Origin: Sinotaia quadrata
Lineage: Eukaryota > Mollusca > Gastropoda > Architaenioglossa > Viviparidae
Direction: 5' to 3'
NCBI GenBank assembly: GCA_028829895.1
Contig: CM054183.1
Span: 22,550,975 to 22,614,974 of the forward strand
DNA: 64,000 bases
The translations under genes and the position numbers were made by a program. Positions 11,701 through 21,020 of the stretch are shown here, piece after piece (position 1 is the stretch's first letter; every line of letters starts with the position of its first letter). The notes below the pieces were generated by a model, which did no database searches, was not told the DNA's origin, and worked only from the letters and a program-made list of their open reading frames with translations.

Positions 11701-14700
11701 TGGGAGGTAGTTCGCCGCGCAACACAAAATGGCGTCTTACTTGGCCGGGTTCAAGTTTGCAGATGGTTTTTTCCTTAATGCTGAGCTATTCAAAGATAAA
11801 TATGATCGCCTGCAAGGACGTAAGTACGCTCAATCTTTCTATTTTAAAAAAGTAATTAAAAAATGGTCTGAATCAATGCGATTATATGTGGTGCTCATTT
11901 ATAATCACACTTCTACCTCAATAACACATTAACACAATAACAGTAATAACACGAGACGTATAATTCTTACCAGAGAGCATGGTTCTCCTTTTTACCGATA
12001 TTATGAATACGTGTTTTTGACAATTTTTTAAATTATAATTTGTGGACTTTATTTATTGAATTAAAATCTTAACGTCTCCTTTTTATGAAATTAATACTTG
12101 ACGATTATAGTTTTACACAAGTTAACAGTTTGAGTTTGCGTGCATTGCTTTCCGTTATTTAAAGAAATTTGTTCAAGCTGATTTCCAATGTTTGTAATTA
12201 TAATTGATTGTTATATGATAATATGTTTATTTGAAATAAATATTATTTGGTATTTTAAAAAAAATATTCACAGCTGCCATCGATAGAAACTTCGATTAAT
12301 ATAAGATTTAAATTATACTGGGTAGAGAAGACCAAATGAACAAAATAAGCTGTTTAAAACATATTAAAGTTTGTAAAATTGTACTTTGTTTGTTTTGTGA
12401 ATATGTTTATTAATTCATTTATGCATAATGCAAATTGATCATTGGTTTACCTTCATCCTAAATAATAAATGCATGCCCTAAGCTGATTGATTTAATAAAA
12501 GTGGTATTTTTCATAATTGTTAACTGATTTCCACCCCCAAAATGCTTGTTTTATTAAACTCGGAAATAAAATGACATGAAATACTCTTATATTAAATTCT
12601 TTACTCATTTTTGCCTTATACAATAACTTATTACATCTTGATAATATATATATATATATATCTTGAAATAAAGCATGCAAAGTAAGATATATACAATATT
12701 ACTATAACTATGTTCTTAACAATATGTTTTTAAAGAATTGTTTTATAATTTGATATAGTATGATAATTTTAGCAAGACAGTTTGTGTTGTGGTGGTCACC
12801 ACCAGGTGATAGGTTCATTATTGTGTGGCAATAGGGTAAATGTAGAATGACACTCAGACAAACATTATAAAAATGTGTATGGAGAACATCTGTCATACAA
12901 AACATCACCATTTCAACCACAGAAGGTAACCCTCATTAAATTAATACATGTACATTAATTAAATATAGCCAGCAGCAGACTCAGAATGAATGATATTGAT
13001 TGTTCCATAAACATATCCTACTCTGCAGAGATTCATATTTCTATATTCATATCTTACATTGCATTGTAATCTTATCCTACTAAAAGTACATTGTATAATT
13101 TTGTTAATCTTTGAAATGTAATTTAGAGAAGGAAAGGACTGGCCTCTGTTTTGTTTAAATTTATTTTTTGTTCTATATGATTTAGTGTCTTTGTAGTTGT
13201 ACATGTACTTAAAATTAATTTGTTTGTACACTTTATGGGAATTGTCTTTTTTTTTAAAACCTAAAAATATCAATAGACATTTTTCATCTGAGTTGGTATC
13301 TAAACATGTTGCAGATTGGATCTTTATTCAAAGAATTTAATTTATTCCCCCCAAATTAAATCTAATAAAATAGTAAGGCAACCAGAATTTCTGTTTTGGA
13401 TGCACACTTTTCAATAATTTTAATAATAAGTGATTTCAATAAGTCAACATGATCATCCCATGCTGTGCTTAGTATATTAATGACAAAATATGACAAGTGA
13501 GTACAGTATGTCAGTATGATTGTCCTTTATTCAACAGTCTACACTTTAAGTTTACATAGTTGCTCAGAATCATAAACCAAGATTTGCATAAGGTTTAAGC
13601 AATACTTTCAATGCTCTTCTTTTGTTTTGTAATGTTTTCAGATAACCAACATTCTGAGAAGTCCTGTATAGTAGATTGTGGACCACCACAAAAACAAATC
13701 ACCAGCACATCACCTCGGGCAGAAAAACAGAAAACCCAAAGACTGAAAAGAAATCGGGAAGAACTGCCTGTCTGTTTCAAACAATTTGCAGATGAGCAAA
13801 ACAGACATTTTGAGCAAGTTAGGGAACAACAGGAAAAATCAATAGAAATACTAAAGAAAGAAATGGGATACTTGAACAACTGATAGAGGCAATTTCCAAA
13901 AAATGAAAAATTTAAGTGAAGAAAAAATAAAATCAATGCCAATATATAGTGTTTTTTATGCATTTTGTATACACGTTTCACTGTTGGGTAATGTTTGCAT
14001 GCATGCCTGGATTGAATGGATATACTAAAATAAAAAATGAAAAAAACTCAAGTTAATCTCTAGTAAATAAACAAGTGAAAACACTTAAAGTCAGTTTAAT
14101 AACTGGCCTCATCAACCAAAATCCTTGCAATTATAAATTTATATATCCTTTCTTGTTTTTTAAAAAAAAAATCCATGTTGAGGTTATAAAAGTAAATTTG
14201 CAATATCCATCCTTTTAGTTACACCAGTTTGTATATCTTGGCCATCAGTGATTTCCTGCTGAGTAGTCTGGTCACCTATTTCAATGTCTTCCTCATGTAC
14301 ACCTGATTTTTCAATTATAAAGTTATGAAGAACACAGGCTGCTATAATAACAGATGGAATATCATTAATCTGGAACATCTCAAGATATTTTAATCTACGG
14401 AAAATTTCTTTTAAAAGCCCAATTGATCCTTCCACTTCAACTCTGGTTGATGAATGTTTTTTGTTATATGTTTTCTCAACTGATGTGAGATGACCATTGT
14501 CTCTAAAGGGAAACAACATACAATTTGTCAGTTGGTAAGCAGAATCACCAATTAGGTGATATTTTGTGGAAATGTGCTATCTTCAAGCTCCTTCATCAAT
14601 GGGCTGTTTTTAAATACTCTGCAATCATGCACTGATCCTGGCCAACTCGTGTATGCATCCCCAAAACTGAGGGTTTTGCAGACAACTCTTCTCCAATGGA

Positions 14701-17700
14701 ATTCTTTTCTCTTTTGTCAATGGTCTGGAAAGCCAAACACACAGTTCCTGTTTTTGATAGAAATTAGTATTGTGTACATTAACAAGTATATATATGATAT
14801 ATATTAATCATAGTTTATACAAATTTTAACAAGAATTAATTTTATTTTAAGAATAATTCAAGAATTCTACAGTACACAGCAGTTTATAAACATAAACTAT
14901 ACTGAATACATAATCAAAATACTACTTTTTTTTTCTGCTACAAGTGTTCTCAAAATAGCTGAAAACAATCCACTTAAGACTAACAGTTCTGTGCACAAAT
15001 ATTTATCATCAATGCTAGAAATATAAAAATGTATTCTATTTTTCAATAATTTCAGTTTTAATTTATAATAACCTGCAGACTGGTGATAATCATGTCTTTA
15101 TTAAATGTTAATTATTACACCTTTCGCTAAGTTTAGAACTTTAGAGTAATAACTTATTATTACACACTAATATCATTAATAAAGCACAGATGTATATTAT
15201 ATGAAATATCCATTAATAATTCTAGTTGAAATGTTTCAATAATAATTAACTAACACAATTAGGGTAATAATAGACTAAGTATTATATTTATGTTAATTAT
15301 TATAACTTTAGCTAAGATCTTGCTATAATATTTGCTAAGTTTAGAACTTTAGACTAACAATAAATTCTATTGTACACTAAGGTCATATTTAACATAGTAC
15401 AGATCTATGTGAAATTTATTTTTAAAAAAAATAATACATGTGGACAGTAGATGTATATAGTATATCACATGCTTAGTTAGCCTATATTAGTATATATAGT
15501 GTATTAATCATTAATTAGTCATTAATAATAAATAAATATATTTGAAATTTTGTTTTAAAACCATTAATTAGTACAACACTAATATTAGCATTCGTATTAC
15601 TTGGTTTAAAAGAAAATTATCTTAATCTAATCACAAACAATTATGGCAAATGTATTATTGGTGCATTGCCTGTACTGTACATATTACTACAAATATTTTT
15701 AATATATATAAAACCACACAGACTGAATATTATTTTAAATAATTATGAACCAATATGTAAACGTGCCTACGATATTAAACTGTAAATTATCTTACCTCAA
15801 ACGTGTCCCTGTACATTTGAAAATGTGCCTTAAAATCCACGTCAGAATACGTTGGTATGATACTTTCACATGATAATAGTTCGTTATTCGAACTGAGGGC
15901 TGCGATGTTTTTAATGCTGATGCAGCTTCAATGTTCAATGCAACAATACGCGCACATTTTTCACCAGTATCATTAATGAAATTTATATCTTCGGTCAGCT
16001 CATCAACAATTACAGAAACGAAACTTGCCTCGACTTTATCTTCCGCCATCTTGAAACGTTTGCCGTACAACTAGGCGTTCAATAGCGAGAGCTAACGTTC
16101 GCCGCTAACGTTACGCCGCCGTTAGCTCTATTGAACGCACGGCTGATCTAAATGCATTTAATTACATGATGAATATGTACTATGTTCATTAAAACTGAGT
16201 GGCTTGAAATTTCTGTCCATGTACATATTGGATGTACCAAAACTGTTAATTTTAAGTTTAGATTACAGTCTCTGAAACTTTAATATAATAAAACTGCACT
16301 TTTAGAATAAAAGGAATTATCAATTATCTACTGATTCACATTTAACTTATGCATTACGGTAAAGTAGGAAACCAATTTTTTTTTTTTTTACCAGAAGTAG
16401 AACTGGATCAGATAATGTAAATAACAGTACTTTAAAATCAAAATAAAACTATTTGTACTGTTTTGGCTCTGATTAGCTTTTAATTTATTGTCCTCTGAGT
16501 GTGCCAAATCAAAGATAAAGTGTAATCCTTGAATAATAATGTGTTACTGTTATATATAAAAAATGTTATCCATACATATTGTAAATATTACTTCAAACAA
16601 TAATTTCTGTTAAAATTAATGTGTCATATAAAATCTAAACCCTAAAGAAATGTGACATGTCTAAATTTTAATAATGATATAAAATACTTACGGGGCCATT
16701 CCACTTTCATAATGTCCACACCAACAAGTTTTTCAGCTTCTGCAGCAATCACAACATAGTCACCATGATGTGAAATGTTGAAGTTGCAATTAAGGCGAGG
16801 TGTTGTACTATCTGTTGAACTTAGAATGTAAGGTTTGCCCTTGTCTGTGCGAGCAAGTTTTATGCACCGATAAGGTATGCCCAACATTGAGGATACCACA
16901 CGTCGTATGAGAAGCCGACCTATCTGCACATAAGAACACACAGATTTTAAGTATCAAAACTGTGCTCTGGTACTTGCCAATGATAAGAATAAAATAAGAT
17001 ATAGCATTCTATATTGAATATAATCACTGGGCCTTATAATTCACCAATTGGGATTTATCAGAACAAAAGATTTTTTTAAAACCAAATTTAATTAATAAAT
17101 AAACACCTATTTTCATTAATAAGCTTAAAAACAAAAATATTTCATTATCACATATTTTAAAATTTACATATAATACATAAGAAACTCATGGTAACAACTT
17201 GTAAGTACATCTACTCTGACAATAAAGTTAGAACAAAATGAATGACCATAAATTTGCTAATAATGCATAAATTTACAATGAACTAGTTCTAGCATGAAGA
17301 TCTCATAAAATAATATCCATTTTCCAGCTGAGTGAGGTAATTTACAAATTGACATATTGTCAGTACTGCATTGTCAAAATATGATAGGCTCATTATGATT
17401 AAATCACCCTGATGTCTACTGCTCACTATCAGACTATGGTAAATACATGAGTAATAATTGTGCAAGCATATTTCAAGGATTTGAAAATATTAAAATATGT
17501 ACTCCCAAATTCAGTATGATAAAATTTGCTATTACTATTATTATATTATTATCAACTGTCAGTTTCAAATTTTAATGAATCTTTTTCACAATAAAAATAT
17601 ACTTTAAAATATATAAAAATCTAGTCTAAAATTTAAAAAAAAACACCACAATTCATTTTCTTAATAGACTAGTCGCCACTGTATATATCTTTTTCAAACT

Positions 17701-19365
17701 ATTCATTATCATTTCCTGTATTCTTTAGATAAATTATTTACTGTATCTAAAACTTCTTACAGAATTATTTCTTCATCCACATCTTATTATACTGGACTTA
17801 TCATGTCGTAATTTGTATTCCCAAGTCAAAGAAAAAGTGGAATCTAATATAATTATAAATGATTAGTAACTCAAGCTATGCATAATAATTATTTTTAATG
17901 CACAGGTTTCTTTGTTATGTTACACATTAGTCCGTTCTAGTTGAACTATTAGATTTAGCAATGTTTCTTGTCAGCTACAAAATCCACTATATGAAATACA
18001 TGTGAAAATGTAAATCTATACATATCTTCCATAATATTATTACTTAAGCAACAAATTATTGGAACAATTTCATGACTAATAGTAATACAGAAAAAAAAAA
18101 TCATTCTTAAATCAGGTTTCTGTTACAATGTTAGTTTATATAAATCAACAGCAATAACTATGGACTTTATTAATATCCAACCTACCACCTGTTTCAGGCT
18201 AATAAATTAATGTATAAAAATGAAAGAAAGATCTTATCTACCAACTACCATGATGTAATTATTTATGGAACAGTTTTGAAGCCATAGCTTATCAATCAAA
18301 ACATTTACTTATGATCTGGGGTAGCGGGAGGTGTACTTCCAGACTAATAGTGCACATGTGATAGAAAATAGCATATTTAGACTCTAGATAAACAACAAAC
18401 TAGACATGCATAACATTAAGTTTTACATTATAGTTTATAGTAGCAAAAAGAAATAAAACCAATGAAAATTAAAATTCAGAAAGCTCTAAGATGTGTGCAA
18501 ATTATACAATGACAATTACACAGTAAAAATTCAAGTAAATACCTTGATACTGATAAAGCATTTATTTATTAATAACAATGAGAGGAGAACATTGTAAGCA
18601 AACTGGTGCATGAAAATGAATCCGAATTAGTGATTATATGGAAGCTCTAGTTCTAGTATACTAAGAACAAATTAAATCATATGAATAAATTGTGCCATCA
18701 TAAGTGATGTTTCATCCAAATCTGCTTCCATCCAAAGTCAGTATAAAATATTTTAAAATATTCCATGCCTTGAATCAAGTATAATCAAACCTGAGATTGA
18801 ATAGTATGACATGAGGCCCAAGAAGATAAAAATCAATGCTTCAACCAAAGAGAGGAGAACTGTTTACACGTGCTGCCTATTTTAAGCTCGTTAGGTTAAA
18901 TGTAATGTTAGTATTTAAAAAAATATAATAACTCATGAAAAACAAAGGATTTAACAACAAAATTATATTAAAAACAAAACAACTATAAATTTATTGATTT
19001 TTTTTTTTAAACCATAAAAGTTTCAATATAAAATAATTTGGATGTAACTTATGATTTAATACAACTTTAGAATGGAACATATTAATCAGCGGCAACTAAA
19101 AATCTACAACTAGTTTTCCCAGTACTAAGCAACAGTGGATTTGCCACTAGCTGTACACTTAATAAGATCTTCAAACCTTTACTATGTAGACTAAAACATT
19201 AAAGACACTTACTAAAGCAGACTTAGCATCCTTCTTAAAGATAAATCGTCCAATTCGTTCCTTTTCCTCAGACTGCACACACTGCACGGCTAAAGTCCAT
19301 TCTGATTGTGTTGGGATCCAAGCTTTGGCTTTCACAGCAAGACGGGCACTAGTACGAGTGAGCAT
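5573..19365 (-). CDS. AASDHPPT: AASDHPPT: L-aminoadipate-semialdehyde dehydrogenase-phosphopantetheinyl transferase
   Basis: Split gene for the cytosolic Sfp-type 4'-phosphopantetheinyl transferase that moves the CoA phosphopantetheine arm onto carrier proteins such as fatty acid synthase ACP. Coding exons are 19365-19213, 16923-16692, 7020-6899 and 5797-5573, giving about 244 codons. All introns are GT-AG and the phases join exactly (0, 1, 0). Family marks in order: EEKERIGRFIF near residue 43, GRLLIRR at the exon 2 start, GKP, FNISHHGDY, VGVDIM (metal-binding Asp of motif P2) and WCLKESFVKA (motif P3, reading across the exon 3/4 junction). The enzyme core is intact. Only the C-terminal 50-60 residues normal for the family remain unplaced. 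Intron 3 holds a Harbinger transposon. The family assignment is firm and activity is inferred. Confidence 0.93.
5798..6898 (-). other. AASDHPPT intron between exons 3 and 4
   Basis: About 1.1 kb of AT-rich intron bounded by GTGAGA and TTACAG. Nothing else is recognised in it. Confidence 0.8.
6899..7020 (-). CDS. AASDHPPT: AASDHPPT coding exon 3
   Basis: 122 bases. The acceptor ...TTAAAG supplies the two bases that complete the split codon, and the donor is GTGAGA after TGG in phase 0. The reading IQDFFNTMERQLTEQEW ... KVFYRYW matches the family pattern FFxxMxRxxTxxEW ... FYRxW. The final Trp begins motif P3, which continues in exon 4. Confidence 0.9.
8165..8770. repeat. 62-bp minisatellite, decaying
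   Basis: The word TGTTATCCTG recurs at 8231, 8293 and (varied) 8355, giving a 62-bp period with TAGTACTCATAACTACTGAATAG inside each unit. Near-identical units lie at 8165-8390. Degraded units continue to about 8770, recognisable by ATCTACAGTACTCA-like words. Confidence 0.75.
9775..9822. repeat. GT/TA microsatellite
   Basis: A run of GT dinucleotides passes directly into TA dinucleotides. Confidence 0.9.
10925..11545. repeat. 55-bp minisatellite beside the Harbinger element
   Basis: Words ATGACACAAAACAAAACATC, ATCTACACTAGTGTCTC and GCTATAACCTTA recur. GCTATAAC starts at 11413, 11468 and 11523, a 55-bp period. About ten units of decreasing similarity extend leftwards. The array ends roughly 50 bp from the transposon's left inverted repeat. 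Confidence 0.8.
11598..11660 (+). repeat. Harbinger left terminal inverted repeat with hairpin
   Basis: Begins CAGCCGTGCGTTCAATAGAG and continues CTAACG. Arms GCGTTCAATAG (11605-11615) and CTATTGAACG (11649-11658) can pair, enclosing a CpG-rich loop. Confidence 0.85.
11729..13883 (+). CDS. Harbinger accessory gene, two exons (probably shortened)
   Basis: Exon 1, 11729-11819, reads MASYLAGFKF ... YDRLQG and stops at a GTAAGT donor after one base of a codon. Exon 2, 13642-13883, follows a TTTTCAG acceptor and supplies the other two bases, so the phases match. The product would be about 110 residues. The tail is charged and probably coiled-coil (FKQFADEQNRHFEQVREQQ). An AATAAA signal follows at 13926. 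Harbinger elements usually carry a Myb/SANT-type DNA-binding accessory protein. I see its typical C-terminal basic and coiled part but not the Trp-rich Myb core, so a middle exon may be lost or missed. Confidence 0.5.
14184..16049 (-). pseudogene. HARBI1-like DDE transposase, frameshifted
   Basis: Nuclease of the PIF/Harbinger (DDE_Tnp_4) family. Exon 1 starts at ATG 16049 (MAEDKVEAS) and ends at a GTAAG donor after 15796. Its last part, YSDVDFKAHFQMYRDTFE, is only readable after a frame change near NYY. Downstream, WPGSVHDCRVFKNSPLMKEL (second catalytic Asp) lies in one frame, and LIGDSAYQLTN then continues in another, joining the intact C-terminal part (14519-14184) with the catalytic Glu context STRVEVEGSIGLLK and VLHNFI. 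The segment with the first Asp (IDGTHI-like) is damaged or deleted near 14730. At least three frame breaks make it non-functional. Confidence 0.8.
14820..15790 (-). other. Intron or decayed interior of the Harbinger transposase
   Basis: Very AT-rich, with repeated AATTATTA, GCTAAGTTTAGAACTTTAGA and TATTAGTATATA-like words (15120-15370 shows two related copies of a segment about 190 bp apart). No coding sequence recognised. Confidence 0.45.
16075..16145 (-). repeat. Harbinger right terminal inverted repeat with hairpin
   Basis: Inverted copy of the left end. The arms GCGTTCAATAG (16075-16085) and CTATTGAACGC (16129-16139) again form a hairpin, so the same layout is mirrored at the two ends. 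Confidence 0.85.
16152..16691 (-). other. AASDHPPT intron 3, right end
   Basis: AT-rich intron between the transposon and the exon 2 donor. Nothing recognised. Confidence 0.7.
16692..16923 (-). CDS. AASDHPPT: AASDHPPT coding exon 2
   Basis: 232 bases, acceptor TGTGCAG and donor GTAAGT, starting in phase 0 and ending after one base of a codon. It encodes IGRLLIRR, GKP, FNISHHGDYVV and VGVDIMK. These cover the CoA and carrier-protein binding segment and the first metal-coordinating Asp of Sfp-type transferases. Confidence 0.94.
16924..19212 (-). other. AASDHPPT intron between coding exons 1 and 2
   Basis: 2.3 kb of AT-rich intron without recognisable repeats or open frames of interest. Confidence 0.8.
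19213..19365 (-). CDS. AASDHPPT: AASDHPPT coding exon 1
   Basis: 51 codons from ATG (MLTRTSARLAV...) to KDAKSAL, ending at a GTAAGT donor in phase 0. The motif SEEKERIGRFIFKKDAK matches the family N-terminus. A good acceptor (pyrimidine-rich, ...TTACAG) sits one base before the ATG, so at least one untranslated exon must lie further upstream (to the right). Confidence 0.92.
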
Positions 19366-20600
19366 TCTGTAACAACAGATTTAATAATAATACAGCTAGG
19401 GATAACAAACAAAAGTACATATATATGATATCACAAACATACATTCACCTATTTCAACAATACTAAACTATATAGAATTACAGTAAGAGTAAATATGACT
19501 AGTTTATACACATTTGCAGTGATTAATTTGTGAAAGAAATATCTGCTTATTCTCTAAACAGTTAACAACTAAAAATATGATGAAGATATATATGTAATGC
19601 AAATATTTTTAATAATAATACAATAAAATTAATTAGGCTAAACATTAAATTAAGATAATTTATGATAAACAAGATATCCACAAATTAAAATATAGCATGT
19701 GTGTGTGTGTGTGTGTGTATCTAGCTAACCAGACCCTTAGAACATAACACACACACACAAAGAAAATAACCACCAACAACAAAATGAAATGTTATTTTGT
19801 TAACAGTGTGATTTGATTCTGACAATGAGGTGTCGATTGAGCGAAAAGTGTAACGTAAATATCAGCCAGCACATCAAATAATGTATATCAATTATAATGG
19901 GTCAGCTTATGTCAAATTATTATGATTGCATAAAGAAGCTGTATAACAATGACAATAATAAAGCAAAATAAGGCCATACTGTTTACAACTGCAGGAATTA
20001 TTATAATACAAACAGATCGACAGTTAACTGCGATGGTTAGAGGAATTTACTCTTTGGTGTACTCAGTGAATTGCTGTGGTATTAGAATGAACCACATAAA
20101 ATTGTAATAGCAGAATCCAAAGATTATAATGAAACACATAGAGGGCATATGGTAGCGATAGCTAAATCAAATTTTAGACAAATGAAAGCTGGAAAATACC
20201 TAGATTGGGATAGACTTGGGTTAGGGTTACCAAGTATCGACCATTATTACAAATACAATGAATGACATGGTGACAAAACTTATCATAAAGTACAATTATT
20301 ATAATGCAACAAATATATAAAGCAAAAGACTGATATTCTTTGTCAGTCTTAAAATGTTAGATAATATGCACTATGTACGATATTTGAAGATTAGTTCATA
20401 ATCAAAAGAAATTCATCTTCAGATGATAGGCAAACCAGCACGAGACTAGTGTTGACATAATGCAGACGACATTCGAATAGTGACAACATACGTAGCGGAA
20501 AAAGGAACAAACTCACAAACTATATAATTAAAAGGTAATTATGTGTGCACACCTTGATTTGTTTTTACTTTCTAGGGAATATGCACTTTGCAAGGCTATT
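19366..20600 (-). other. Probable 5' untranslated intron of AASDHPPT
   Basis: Starts at the acceptor one base before the ATG. Includes a short GT run (19698-19718) and an opposing CA run (19750-19760). No coding sequence recognised. Confidence 0.45.
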
Positions 20601-20609
20601 CTTTTACAA

Positions 20610-20720
20610 GTTTAGGTAAAAGAAATTCCAATACTACTCGACCTTGACTATATCCGCCATTTTGATATATACTGACACATGTAACCAATCGGAGTGTGTG
20701 TTTCAAAGATTGAAGGGATC
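20610..20720 (-). promoter_or_regulatory. Candidate AASDHPPT promoter or 5' exon
   Basis: On the minus strand AAAATGGCGG (20663-20654) resembles the YY1-type element common at housekeeping transcription starts. A CCAAT box (20685-20689) lies just upstream with respect to the gene. It is the nearest promoter-like patch upstream of the gene. The ATG in it opens only nine codons (MADIVKVE then stop). Inference from motifs alone. Confidence 0.3.
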
Positions 20721-20824
20721 TCTAATTACAAAGACGCGATTTGTGGTGTGTAATTTTATTTGTAAGAGTATTTGTTTGTTTGGATATTGCTATTTGTAAC
20801 CCTCATTAATGTTACCCAAAAATA

Positions 20825-21020
20825 GAGATCATATATATATATGTGTCATCTAGTAGTTTGTACTCTCTTAGAATGGAGTAGAGATCATATATATGTCATC
20901 TAGTAGCTTGTATTCTCTTAGAACGATGGAGATCATATATATATTATATATGTGTCAGCTAGTGGCTTGTACTCTCTTAGAGATCATATATGTCATCTAG
21001 TAGCTTGTACTCTCTTAGAA
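20825..21020. repeat. Four-copy minisatellite of variable unit length
   Basis: Four units each begin GAGATCATATAT and contain TCATCTAGTAG.TTGTA.TCTCTTAGA. Unit lengths vary from about 42 to 56 bp because the internal AT run expands and contracts. Confidence 0.85.

Larger units (their letters stand above)
11595..16148. mobile_element. PIF/Harbinger DNA transposon
   Basis: A 4.55 kb element within AASDHPPT intron 3. The ends share an inverted repeat starting CAGCCGTGCGTTCAATAGAG (left from 11598, right inverted up to 16145). A TAA triplet flanks both sides (11592-11594 and 16149-16151), fitting the 3-bp TWA target duplication of this superfamily. Each end also has an internal hairpin of GCGTTCAATAG and CTATTGAACG arms. 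It carries two convergent genes: a HARBI1-type transposase on the minus strand and a small accessory gene on the plus strand, the usual two-gene layout. The transposase is broken, so the copy is not autonomous. GC is locally high at the termini. Confidence 0.85.

Noticed and set aside
20215..20235. GGGTTAGGGTTA, telomere-like
   Set aside because: Only two units; chance occurrence.
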